Source: an uncultured Gammaproteobacteria bacterium
Lineage (GTDB): Bacteria > Pseudomonadota > Gammaproteobacteria > UBA9214
Length of the DNA: 18,833 bases
Assembly: GCA_905480305.1 (NCBI GenBank)
Contig: CAJQPV010000199.1
Span: 1-18,833 of the forward strand
Direction: 5' to 3'
A program made the position numbers and the translations under genes. The number at the start of each line of letters is the position of its first letter. Position 1 is the stretch's first letter. Under the pieces are notes generated by a model, which was not told the origin of the DNA, ran no database searches, and saw only the letters and a program-made list of their open reading frames with translations. This document shows, piece after piece, positions 7,843-14,233 of the stretch.

Positions 7843-8963
7843 GCCGTGGCCTGTTCCTTGCTGCTGCGGGCGACCGGTTCACGCATGCCACCCGACCACC
7901 AGATGCGGCAGGCGCCTTCATCAGACACCATGCAGGGTCCAATCGGGTGACGCGGCTTGCAGGCAACGCCGAACAGGCGACATTCATTGGGATAAATTTT
8001 TCCCAGTACCACCTTTGCACAGTCACAGCCGGGCGGCATCTCACCGGCACGCTTGCGGGCATCGTCGGCATAGCTGGGGAATGCCTGGCGTGCATCATGT
8101 GCACGGTAACGTTCGTTAATGGCAAAGCCGGAGGCCGGGATGATGCCAACACCACGCCAGTTGGCAGCGGTGATATCCATGGCCTGTTGCAGTTGTTTTC
8201 TTGCCGTGCGGTTGCCGCCGGGCCTGACCACTTCAGGATAGCAGTTGTCCAGGAAGTAGCGTCCCTCGATCAGCTGGCGCAGGGTTGAATACATGGCGGC
8301 CAGCAGGCTTTCCGGGGTAAAGCCGGCAACGGCGGCGGGAATGTTGTGGCGTTCAACCACGAACGCCCATTCTTCCGGCCCCATGATGGTAGCGACATGA
8401 CCCGGTGCTACCAGCGCATCGAATCCGGGGGTATCTGATTCGAGCAGCATAGCAACAGCGGGCCATGTGAGACGACCGGACAACAGTATAAACAGGTTGT
8501 CCGGGATTCCTTCAACCAGTAAGGATGCTGTCGGTGCCGTGGTGGTTTCAAAACCGGCAGCAAAAAAGATGACAGGTTTTTCCGGGTTGTCACGGGCGAT
8601 GCGCGCCGCTTCCTGCGGCGAAGAAATCGGGCGTATATCGGCTCCCTTCGCTTTTGCTTGTTCCAGGGTGCGCGCCTCGCAGCGCTTTACGTTAACGGGT
8701 ACCCGCAACATATCGCCGTAGGCCACCAGAACAATATCTTCATACAAGGCCAGTTGAATGGCCTCGAAAATATCCTCTTCCGGACAGATGCACACCGGGC
8801 AGCCGGGGCCGGGTACCAGCTCGATGTTGTCCGGCAGGGCGCTGCGCAAACCGGCCATGGTGATGGAACGCTCATGGCCGCCGCAGACATTCATGATCTT
8901 TACGCGCGGTGGCAAGGGCAGCGCATGGATGCGTTGCAGCCAGTCCTGTGCGCTGGCTGACAT
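7839..8963 (-). CDS. hypD: Hydrogenase maturation protein HypD (Fe(CN)2CO assembly scaffold)
   Basis: A 374-residue iron-sulfur protein. With HypC it forms the scaffold on which iron receives its CN and CO ligands before delivery to the large subunit. Conserved redox and iron-binding motifs are intact: N-V-C-G-G-H-E (C27), G-P-G-C-P-V-C (C55, C58) and F-A-A-G-F-E-T-T. The C-terminal cluster-binding region carries the family cysteines in C-D-C-A-K-V-V-L-G, P-N-E-C-R-L-F-G-V-A-C and G-P-C-M-V-S-D-E-G-A-C. Length equals that of characterised HypD proteins (about 370-380). The start overlaps the hypB stop as TAATG, with GGAG about nine bases upstream. No anomalies are visible. Confidence 0.97.
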   Translation of the reverse strand: MSASAQDWLQRIHALPLPPRVKIMNVCGGHERSITMAGLRSALPDNIELVPGPGCPVCICPEEDIFEAIQLALYEDIVLVAYGDMLRVPVNVKRCEARTLEQAKAKGADIRPISSPQEAARIARDNPEKPVIFFAAGFETTTAPTASLLVEGIPDNLFILLSGRLTWPAVAMLLESDTPGFDALVAPGHVATIMGPEEWAFVVERHNIPAAVAGFTPESLLAAMYSTLRQLIEGRYFLDNCYPEVVRPGGNRTARKQLQQAMDITAANWRGVGIIPASGFAINERYRAHDARQAFPSYADDARKRAGEMPPGCDCAKVVLGKIYPNECRLFGVACKPRHPIGPCMVSDEGACRIWWSGGMREPVARSSKEQATA

Positions 8964-9748
8964 TATGCCGGCTCCGAAACGGCTGCGAGCTCGCCGCTGC
9001 GGTGTTCCAGTTGCGCCAGTTCGGTAAACAGCCAGTGCAACCAGCTGTCCATGCCAGCTGCGTTTTTAGCCGATAATTCAATAATCGGCGCGCGGCTGGC
9101 CAGTTCTTGCAGATAGCGGCGGGCATTCTCCGGCTTGAAGTCATCAAGTACCGGCAGCAGGTCACACTTGCTGAGCAACACCAGGTCAGCGGCGCGAAAC
9201 ATTACCGGGTACTTGGCCGGTTTGTCATCGCCTTCCGGCACCGACAGCAATATGGTGTTGCGGTGCTGGCCAAGATCAAAACTGGCCGGACACACCAGGT
9301 TGCCGACATTCTCGATAAAGACGATATCCAGCGCGCTCAGGTCCAGCTGGTGCAGCGCGTCATGCACCATGTGTGCATCCAGGTGACAGGCGCTGCCGGT
9401 GGTGATCTGGATGGCGGGTACGCCGTGGGCGCGAATTCGGCCGGCGTCATTTTCGGTTTCCAGGTCACCTTCTATGACCGCAATGGAAAGCTCGTCCTTT
9501 AATACTTCGATGGTCGCTTCCAGCAGGCTGGTTTTGCCGGCCCCGGGTGACGACATCAGGTTGACGGCGAGTACCCCGTGCCTGTTGAAGTGTTCGCGGT
9601 TGTGTGCGGCGGTGTGGTCATTGGCGTCGAGCAGTCCGTGCAGGACGCTGACTGCTTCACGGCCATCTGCCGTTTTTGACAGCCGCCCGCCCGGTTGCAC
9701 CAGGTGGGCATTACCGGGTGTTACGTTACAGCCACAGGTATCACACAT
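8963..9748 (-). CDS. hypB: Hydrogenase nickel-incorporation GTPase HypB
   Basis: A 261-residue SIMIBI-class GTPase which, with HypA, inserts nickel into the hydrogenase large subunit. The N-terminus carries the high-affinity nickel-binding C-x-x-C-G-C motif (C2, C5, C7). There is no histidine-rich stretch of the type used for nickel storage in some HypB proteins. The G-domain shows the P-loop S-S-P-G-A-G-K-T-S (66-74), E-G-D-L-E-T-E-N-D-A-G-R-I (93-105), the metal-site residues C121-H122 and C153, and S-K-C-D (193-196) in place of the canonical N-K-x-D. An AGGAGA ribosome-binding site (9755-9760) is six bases upstream. It is separated from hypA by a 98-base spacer containing two interleaved inverted repeats, so its expression may be set separately from hypCA. 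Confidence 0.97.
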   Translation of the reverse strand: MCDTCGCNVTPGNAHLVQPGGRLSKTADGREAVSVLHGLLDANDHTAAHNREHFNRHGVLAVNLMSSPGAGKTSLLEATIEVLKDELSIAVIEGDLETENDAGRIRAHGVPAIQITTGSACHLDAHMVHDALHQLDLSALDIVFIENVGNLVCPASFDLGQHRNTILLSVPEGDDKPAKYPVMFRAADLVLLSKCDLLPVLDDFKPENARRYLQELASRAPIIELSAKNAAGMDSWLHWLFTELAQLEHRSGELAAVSEPA

Positions 9749-9784
9749 TGTTTTTCTCCTGTTTTTTAATTCCAGTTGCGTACC

Positions 9785-9838
9785 AGGTCCGCTGCTGCAC
9801 GGATAAGATCGCCTGCAGGAGCGGACCTCGCAGGCGAT
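9785..9838. repeat. Two interleaved perfect 9-base inverted repeats (possible RNA pseudoknot or REP-like element)
   Basis: AGGTCCGCT (9785-9793) is the reverse complement of AGCGGACCT (9820-9828). ATCGCCTGC (9808-9816) is the reverse complement of GCAGGCGAT (9830-9838). The arms alternate (A-B-A'-B'), so both stems can form together only as a pseudoknot, and otherwise exclude each other. In the minus-strand transcript the loops would be 1, 3 and 14 nucleotides, with two 9-pair stems. The element is in the hypA-hypB spacer, ending 24 bases before the hypB ribosome-binding site. The AGGAGCGG core also resembles dispersed palindromic repeats of some Gammaproteobacteria. No second copy is seen in this window. 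Confidence 0.6.
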
Positions 9839-9846
9839 AGTTTTGT

Positions 9847-10251
9847 CTAGTTTGCTCGTTCATGTTGCTGCATTGATGTTTCATGTTCAGCCAGATCATC
9901 AGCTGTCTGCCTGATCAGCTCGACATGTTGTAACTGCAGTTCGTCGCCGCTCACCAGCCGGGTGCGCCAGTTGCCGCAGGCGCCGCACAGCAGGCGGGCA
10001 GGCAGCGCATCGGTAGTTTGCCCGCATTGATCACAGCTGACCTGCAGCGGCAGGCTGTCGATCACCAGTTCTGCCTCGGCGGCAACGCCACCGGCGCGGG
10101 CAATGGAAAATGCCTGTTGCAGCAAGCGCGCTTCCACGCCTGACAGCGGTCCGATGCCAAGGTGGATGCTGAGCACCTGCTGGGCGTGTTCTTTAAGCGC
10201 AAGCTGCTCTACCTGGTCAATTAATGCCTGACAAACGGCCAGTTCATGCAC
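9847..10251 (-). CDS. hypA: Hydrogenase nickel metallochaperone HypA (GTG start)
   Basis: A 134-residue zinc protein that works with HypB to deliver nickel to the hydrogenase precursor. Its second residue must be the nickel-binding histidine of the M-H-E motif. Here the motif reads V-H-E-L-A-V-C-Q-A-L, with the valine codon GTG at 10251-10249, so I take GTG as the start. A GAGGAAG ribosome-binding site (10258-10264) lies six bases upstream. An ATG eight codons further upstream (10275) would bury the essential histidine. The zinc site is two CxxC pairs, C73/C76 and C89/C92. Most HypA proteins have about 113-118 residues; this one has a hydrophilic tail of some 18 extra residues. The start overlaps the end of hypC by eight bases. 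Confidence 0.94.
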   Translation of the reverse strand: MHELAVCQALIDQVEQLALKEHAQQVLSIHLGIGPLSGVEARLLQQAFSIARAGGVAAEAELVIDSLPLQVSCDQCGQTTDALPARLLCGACGNWRTRLVSGDELQLQHVELIRQTADDLAEHETSMQQHERAN

Positions 10252-10492
10252 GGGAGGCTTCCTCGCCGGGATCACCTGCCAGCATCAGGTCATACATATC
10301 CCAGGCCGTGCGCGCATCGGCAGGCGTGATTTTCTGGATAGCGTAACCGACATGTACCACCACGAACTCATCAACCCTGAAGTCCTCGTCCTGCAGCATG
10401 AACAGGCTGACTTCGCGCTGCACACCCCTGGCCTCGCAGGTCGCAACGAAGCCATCTATAGACTTGATCTGCATCGGAATTCCAAGACACAT
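10244..10492 (-). CDS. hypC: Hydrogenase maturation chaperone HypC
   Basis: An 82-residue small chaperone of the HypC/HybG/HupF family. It binds HypD during Fe(CN)2CO assembly and then the large-subunit precursor. The essential N-terminus M-C-L-G-I-P is intact (C2 becomes the active N-terminal cysteine), followed by a short beta-barrel with D-E-F-V-V-V-H-V-G-Y-A-I (about 40-51), including the conserved histidine. Length is typical (75-95). It is the first gene of the minus-strand hyp train. A G-rich ribosome-binding site (GGGGGT) is about eight bases upstream of the ATG. It is the only HypC-family gene in the window, so it presumably serves the HynSL enzyme encoded divergently. Confidence 0.97.
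   Translation of the reverse strand: MCLGIPMQIKSIDGFVATCEARGVQREVSLFMLQDEDFRVDEFVVVHVGYAIQKITPADARTAWDMYDLMLAGDPGEEASRA
10258..10264 (-). promoter_or_regulatory. Ribosome-binding site deciding the GTG start of hypA
   Basis: The minus strand reads GAGGAAG, followed by six bases and then GTG CAT GAA. This places a strong Shine-Dalgarno sequence at ideal spacing to the GTG and supports it over the upstream ATG at 10275. Confidence 0.7.
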
Positions 10493-10533
10493 TTTTTGCT
10501 ACCCCCGCAGCTTTACCGGCGAACACCGGATTA

Positions 10534-10562
10534 TTGACACGGGTTTATGTAAACATGAATAA
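10534..10562 (+). promoter_or_regulatory. Possible FNR-independent promoter toward hynD
   Basis: A perfect -35 hexamer, TTGACA (10534-10539), is followed after 17 bases by GAATAA (10557-10562), a poor -10 element. If used, transcription would begin just before the FNR-type box, so the bound regulator would block rather than activate it. Low confidence because of the weak -10. Confidence 0.25.
10547..10552 (-). promoter_or_regulatory. Possible -10 element of the hypC promoter
   Basis: The minus strand reads TTACAT at 10552-10547. With the FNR-type box centred at 10581.5, a class II start site would fall at about 10540, and this hexamer then occupies exactly -12 to -7. The match to TATAAT is weak (three of six), as is usual for activator-dependent promoters. 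It rests on spacing rather than sequence strength. Confidence 0.35.
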
Positions 10563-10574
10563 ATCAGGGCTGAC

Positions 10575-10588
10575 TTGATATATGTCAA
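10575..10588. promoter_or_regulatory. FNR/ANR-type operator between hypC and hynD
   Basis: TTGATATATGTCAA matches the FNR/ANR/DNR consensus TTGAT-N4-ATCAA at nine of ten specified bases. It lies in the 150-base divergent intergenic region, centred at 10581.5. Possible -10 elements lie at the class II distance (41.5 bases from the inferred start) on both strands: TACAAA on the plus strand and TTACAT on the minus strand. Inference: one oxygen-responsive regulator activates both the hydrogenase and maturation trains under low oxygen. Confidence 0.7.
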
Positions 10589-10610
10589 CAAACCTTCGCT
10601 CTCCCTGCTG

Positions 10611-10616
10611 TACAAA
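10611..10616 (+). promoter_or_regulatory. Possible -10 element of the hynD promoter
   Basis: TACAAA lies 32 bases downstream of the centre of the FNR-type box. It would be the -10 hexamer of a class II FNR-dependent promoter starting near 10623. No -35 is expected or seen in such promoters. The leader to the hynD start would be about 25 bases. Confidence 0.45.
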
Positions 10617-10647
10617 TTGACGCATTGGAGGAGTGAGGAGTCATATG

Positions 10648-11181
10648 ATGCCATCAAATAACACGTTAATTCTCGGCATTGGAAACACGCTACTGGCCGA
10701 TGAGGGTAGCGGTATCCATATGCTGGACTACCTGCAGCGGCATTATCCCGGGCGCCCTGATGTTGAGTATCTTGATGGCGGTACCCTGAGTTTTACGCTG
10801 GCACCCTGGATCGAGGAGGCTGACAACCTCATTGTTATCGATGCAGCGGAGCTGGACGCAGATCCCGGCACGGTTGAGGTCTTTACCGGGGAGGATATGG
10901 ACCGCTTTGCCGGCAAAACCAAGCGCAGCGTGCATGAAGTCAGCCTCGGCGATTTACTGGCAATCGCCCACCTCACCGGTGCAATCCCGAAAAACCGCGT
11001 CCTTGTCGCCATCCAGCCGGAAAAGATCGATTGGGGTTCCTGCCTGAGCAACCGGGTGAAGCAGGCTCTGCCACGGGCAGCCTCTCAGATTGTCGGGCTT
11101 TTAAATAACTGGACTACTCAACCGGACATGCCGGATGCAGATTTGCAGCTGCGCTATGCACCGGCACCAATGGGGGGATAG
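10648..11181 (+). CDS. hynD: [NiFe]-hydrogenase maturation endopeptidase (HyaD/HybD/HupD family)
   Basis: A 177-residue protease that removes the C-terminal peptide of the large subunit after nickel insertion. The three nickel-sensing residues known from HybD are present at nearly the same positions: E19 in N-T-L-L-A-D-E-G-S-G, D65 in V-I-D-A-A-E-L-D, and H96 in V-H-E-V-S-L-G-D. The N-terminal L-I-L-G-I-G-N-T-L is diagnostic. The frame opens with a GTG at 10633, but the ATG at 10648 is preferred because GAGGAG (10635-10640) lies seven bases upstream; the adjacent ATG at 10645 is the alternative. Its presumed substrate is HynL, which ends in a 15-residue extension. It is the first gene of the plus-strand train, behind the FNR-type box. 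Confidence 0.94.
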   Translation: MPSNNTLILGIGNTLLADEGSGIHMLDYLQRHYPGRPDVEYLDGGTLSFTLAPWIEEADNLIVIDAAELDADPGTVEVFTGEDMDRFAGKTKRSVHEVSLGDLLAIAHLTGAIPKNRVLVAIQPEKIDWGSCLSNRVKQALPRAASQIVGLLNNWTTQPDMPDADLQLRYAPAPMGG

Positions 11182-11186
11182 GGGCT

Positions 11187-12026
11187 ATGGAAAACAAGAT
11201 TCTGATTCCACTGGATGGTACGGAACAGGTAAGTGAAATAATTCTCTACGCACAGTCGATCACACCGCGTGCAGATACCGAAATCAGCCTGCTGCATGTG
11301 TTGCCAGAGGCTGGTGCTGAAAATGCTGCTACAGCGCACATCGATGAAATCATGGCTGTGTTGACGACGGCTGGCTGGACAGTGAGCAGCGATCTGCGCA
11401 TGGGTGATGCGGTCGAGGAAATTGTGAAGTTCGCGCTGCTGATGCCGGCTACGCTGCTGTTGATGTCAACGCATGGTCGTTCCGGTCTGGAGAAGATTCG
11501 CCAGGGCAGCGTCACCGAGCAGGTGTTGCAACATTCACCGTGTCCGGTTTTCATTCTGCACAGTACCCGTGCGGAGCCAGCGGATGAGCGTGACGATAAT
11601 CTGTTCAAGCGCATCCTGGTGCCGCTGGATGGTACGGATGTTTCTGCCTCGATTCTTAGTTGCGTTGAGCGCTTTTCCAGGGCACATGATTCAGAGGTCA
11701 TCCTGTTCCATGACGAAATGGACAGTAATAGTCCTGATGAAGAGCGCGCTGCAGTCAAGCTGGCCCTGCAGGAGCATAGTGTCAAGCTGGCAAATGCCGG
11801 GCTCAAGGTGTCGCTGGATATGTCCACCTACAGACGGCCAATACGTGAAATTCTCAACAAAATCGATGAGATGAAAATCGACCTGGTATCCATGGCATCG
11901 CATGGCGAATCCGGTGTGCGGCGGGCACTGGATGAATCGGTGACGGCCGAGGTGATACGGCATTCCAGCTGCCCGTTACTGGTGTGGTCAGCGGAACATC
12001 AGTTTCCACCTGTCTCCGGAGATTGA
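11187..12026 (+). CDS. Tandem-domain universal stress protein (UspA family)
   Basis: A 279-residue cytoplasmic protein with two UspA domains (about 1-126 and 140-268). Each begins with the I-L-I/V-P-L-D-G-T motif. The first has the ATP-binding signature G-R-S-G-x6-G-S (G97, G100, G107, S108), close to the canonical G-2x-G-9x-G-S/T, and ends in C-P-V. The second has G-E-S-G, but E250-S251 replaces Gly-Ser, so its nucleotide site is probably degenerate. Usp proteins act in stress survival, energy sensing or as adaptors; the specific role here is unknown. It lies five bases after hynD and directly before the HupH-like gene, inside the hydrogenase train, suggesting expression with hydrogenase. 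The ribosome-binding site is weak (GGGG). Confidence 0.92.
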   Translation: MENKILIPLDGTEQVSEIILYAQSITPRADTEISLLHVLPEAGAENAATAHIDEIMAVLTTAGWTVSSDLRMGDAVEEIVKFALLMPATLLLMSTHGRSGLEKIRQGSVTEQVLQHSPCPVFILHSTRAEPADERDDNLFKRILVPLDGTDVSASILSCVERFSRAHDSEVILFHDEMDSNSPDEERAAVKLALQEHSVKLANAGLKVSLDMSTYRRPIREILNKIDEMKIDLVSMASHGESGVRRALDESVTAEVIRHSSCPLLVWSAEHQFPPVSGD

Positions 12027-12449
12027 ATGCACATGCCTGACGTGACGCCCGCCATGGAGTTAAAAGTTGAAACTGCCGACGCCCTGACCTGCAACGTGCA
12101 GCCGTTGCTGCATGAGATCCGGCATGCCCTGGCAAGGTTACTTGATGAAGGCGGGCACACCGTGATCGATTTGCGCAGCCTGCCGCTGGCTCCGGGAGAG
12201 GAGCAGCAGTTGCTGGATGAACTGGGCAATGGCGAGGTGTATGCGCGTCTGCATGCCCTGGGTCCTACCGAGATCATCGAAAGCCGCTATCCCGGTGTCT
12301 GGATTGTGGTGCATTACAACAGCAGTGATGAAGTGATTGGCAAGTTTATCGAGGTCTGCGACATACCGAACCTGCTGCGTTCACAGCAGGCGGATATCCA
12401 GCAGGGCCTTGAACAGCTGCAGGCGCAATTGCCTGCAGCAATAAATTGA
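12027..12449 (+). CDS. hupH: HupH/HyaF-like hydrogenase accessory protein
   Basis: A 140-residue protein whose C-terminal part (about 50-120) matches the HupH domain of hydrogenase expression/formation proteins. Visible marks are L-P-L-A-P-G-E-E-Q-Q-L-L-D-E-L-G-N-G-E-V and the R-Y-P-G-V-W-I-V-V-H-Y-N stretch, then I-G-K-F-I-E-V. In HupH/HyaF of other bacteria, two such modules occur in a protein of about 280 residues; here only one is present, so it is a short version. These proteins assist assembly of the hydrogenase iron-sulfur small subunit or its quality control. The ATG directly follows the usp stop (TGAATG), with GGAG five bases upstream; an ATG two codons later is an alternative. Context just before hynS supports the call. 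Confidence 0.82.
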   Translation: MHMPDVTPAMELKVETADALTCNVQPLLHEIRHALARLLDEGGHTVIDLRSLPLAPGEEQQLLDELGNGEVYARLHALGPTEIIESRYPGVWIVVHYNSSDEVIGKFIEVCDIPNLLRSQQADIQQGLEQLQAQLPAAIN

Positions 12450-12477
12450 CGATGTGACCGCACACAGGAGATATATG

Positions 12478-13578
12478 ATGTCGAAAGACGAGACTTTGGG
12501 CGAAGCCCTGCGACGACAGGGGATTACCCGGCGCGGGTTCCTGAAATTCTGTGCTGCAACCGCTTCAATGATGGCACTGCCGCCGAGCATGGTGCCGGCC
12601 ATTGCGGCTGCACTGGAAAAGGCTATGCGGCCTTCGGTTATCTGGTTGTCATTCCAGGAATGCACCGGTTGCACCGAATCACTGACGCGTTCTCATTCAC
12701 CGACCGTGGAAGGCCTGATCTTCGATACTATCTCGCTGGATTATCACCATACACTGCAGGCTGCTTCCGGTAGTGCCGCGGAGGCCGCGCGGGAAGCCGC
12801 CATGGAAGAGAATTACGGCAAGTATATTCTGGTGGTTGACGGTTCGATACCGACCGCCAATCCCGGCTACTCGACCATTGCCGGTATCAGCAACAAGTCC
12901 ATGTTGCTGGATACGGCCAAGGGCGCCGCCGCCATTGTTGCGGTCGGTACCTGTGCCGCCTACGGCGGTATTCCGAAGGCCAAACCGAACCCGACAGGTG
13001 CGGTAGCTGTTTCCGATCTGATCAAGGACAAGCCGATTATTAATGTTTCCGGCTGTCCACCCATCCCGGTGGTTATTACCGGTGTGCTGGCACATTTCCT
13101 GACCTTCGGCACCATTCCTGAGCTGGATGCGCTCGGTCGTCCCAAGGCCTATTACGGACAGAGTATTCACGATCGCTGTTACCGCCGTCCCTTCTATGAC
13201 AAGGGCCTGTTTGCCAATACCTTTGATGATGAAGGCGCGAAGAAGGGCTGGTGTCTGTACAAACTGGGCTGCAAGGGTCCGACCACCTATAACGCCTGTG
13301 CGACCACAAAATGGAATGAAGGCACCAGTTTTCCGATTGAGGCCGGGCACCCTTGCCTGGGTTGCTCGGAACCGGATTTCTGGGATGGCGGCGGCTTTTA
13401 CAAGGCGCTGTCCATGCCAACGGAAGATATCACCCGTGCTGCCGTGTATGCGGTCGGCGCCGGTGCGGCCGCCGGTGTTGCGCTGGGGGCAATGAACCGT
13501 GCCAAGAAAGCGCGGGCAGTGAAAACACATGAGAAAGTAACCATTAATGATCTGGAAAAGGGTGCTGACGATGACTGA
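12478..13578 (+). CDS. hynS: [NiFe]-hydrogenase small subunit, Isp-type group 1, Tat-exported
   Basis: A 366-residue electron-transfer subunit with three iron-sulfur clusters. A twin-arginine signal (T-R-R-G-F-L-K-F, residues 17-24) followed by a hydrophobic stretch directs the folded heterodimer across the membrane. Proximal cluster ligands are C62 and C65 (E-C-T-G-C-T-E-S), C159 and C193. The distal cluster uses H231, C234, C259 and C265. The medial cluster uses C274, C293 and C296. The two extra proximal cysteines of O2-tolerant enzymes are glycines here. A short hydrophobic segment near the C-terminus (about 320-340) followed by basic residues may anchor the enzyme. The ATG at 12478 is chosen because AGGAGA (12466-12471) is six bases upstream; ATG 12475 and GTG 12454 are alternatives. 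The stop overlaps isp1 by eight bases. Confidence 0.97.
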   Translation: MSKDETLGEALRRQGITRRGFLKFCAATASMMALPPSMVPAIAAALEKAMRPSVIWLSFQECTGCTESLTRSHSPTVEGLIFDTISLDYHHTLQAASGSAAEAAREAAMEENYGKYILVVDGSIPTANPGYSTIAGISNKSMLLDTAKGAAAIVAVGTCAAYGGIPKAKPNPTGAVAVSDLIKDKPIINVSGCPPIPVVITGVLAHFLTFGTIPELDALGRPKAYYGQSIHDRCYRRPFYDKGLFANTFDDEGAKKGWCLYKLGCKGPTTYNACATTKWNEGTSFPIEAGHPCLGCSEPDFWDGGGFYKALSMPTEDITRAAVYAVGAGAAAGVALGAMNRAKKARAVKTHEKVTINDLEKGADDD

Positions 13579-14233
13579 AACTGAACTGTTGTTGTGGGTA
13601 CGTGGTCCTGCATTGCAGATTGCCACGGTCATCTTCGTGCTCGGCATCGTGGTGCGAATTGCCGGGATACTGATGTTGGGCAGGAAAAAGAATCTGGCCG
13701 AGGCGCGTGGTTCTGCCGTTGCCGGTGGTCTGCGGACGATCCTGTCGCGTTCCATTCCGGATCCCGGCACCCTGCAGCGTTCCACGTTTAACGTGGTGGC
13801 CGGTTATATCTTTCATATCGGGCTGTTTATTACCATCCTGTTGTTTGCACCGCATATCCTGCTGATTGAAGATGTCTTCGGTGTTAGCTGGCCGGCATTG
13901 CCGACCCCAATCGTAGATGCCACCACCGTGGTGACTATTATCGCGCTGCTGGCGGTATTGATTCATCGCCTGCGGCACCCGGTAATGCGGTTCCTGTCAG
14001 GTTTCCAGGATTACCTGGTATGGCTGGTAACCATTCTGCCGCTGGTGACCGGTTATCTGGCCTTTCACCGTGTTGGCATAGCGCCACCGCCGACCCTGCT
14101 TGCGATACATATACTCAGCGTCGAGTTGTTAATGGTGGTGTTTCCGTTCACCAAGCTGATGCACACCTTTAGCCTGTTCATGGCGCGTTACTACAACGGT
14201 GCAATTTCCGGGTACAAGGGGGTGAAATCATGA
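13571..14233 (+). CDS. isp1: Isp1: NarI-like membrane cytochrome b of the hydrogenase
   Basis: A 220-residue integral membrane protein of the nitrate reductase gamma-subunit (NarI) type. About five hydrophobic helices are visible (13-36, 75-98, 118-133, 148-163, 173-193). Histidines within or beside helices that could hold b-type hemes include H82, H95, H132, H136, H180 and H198. In the Isp hydrogenases of Thiocapsa and Allochromatium, Isp1 passes electrons between HynSL, Isp2 and the quinone pool. A frame extends eight codons upstream, but the ATG at 13571 matches the protein start, has AAGGG about eight bases upstream and overlaps the end of hynS. It couples to isp2 as ATGA. Confidence 0.93.
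   Translation: MTETELLLWVRGPALQIATVIFVLGIVVRIAGILMLGRKKNLAEARGSAVAGGLRTILSRSIPDPGTLQRSTFNVVAGYIFHIGLFITILLFAPHILLIEDVFGVSWPALPTPIVDATTVVTIIALLAVLIHRLRHPVMRFLSGFQDYLVWLVTILPLVTGYLAFHRVGIAPPPTLLAIHILSVELLMVVFPFTKLMHTFSLFMARYYNGAISGYKGVKS

Noticed and set aside
10252..10275. ATG at 10275 as the start of hypA
   Set aside because: It would add eight residues before the essential His of the M/V-H-E motif. The GTG at 10251 has an ideal ribosome-binding site.
12697..13785. A 362-codon open frame on the minus strand opposite hynS and isp1
   Set aside because: It is antisense to genes with intact metal-binding motifs and has no domain-like pattern of its own. It is a codon-bias shadow.
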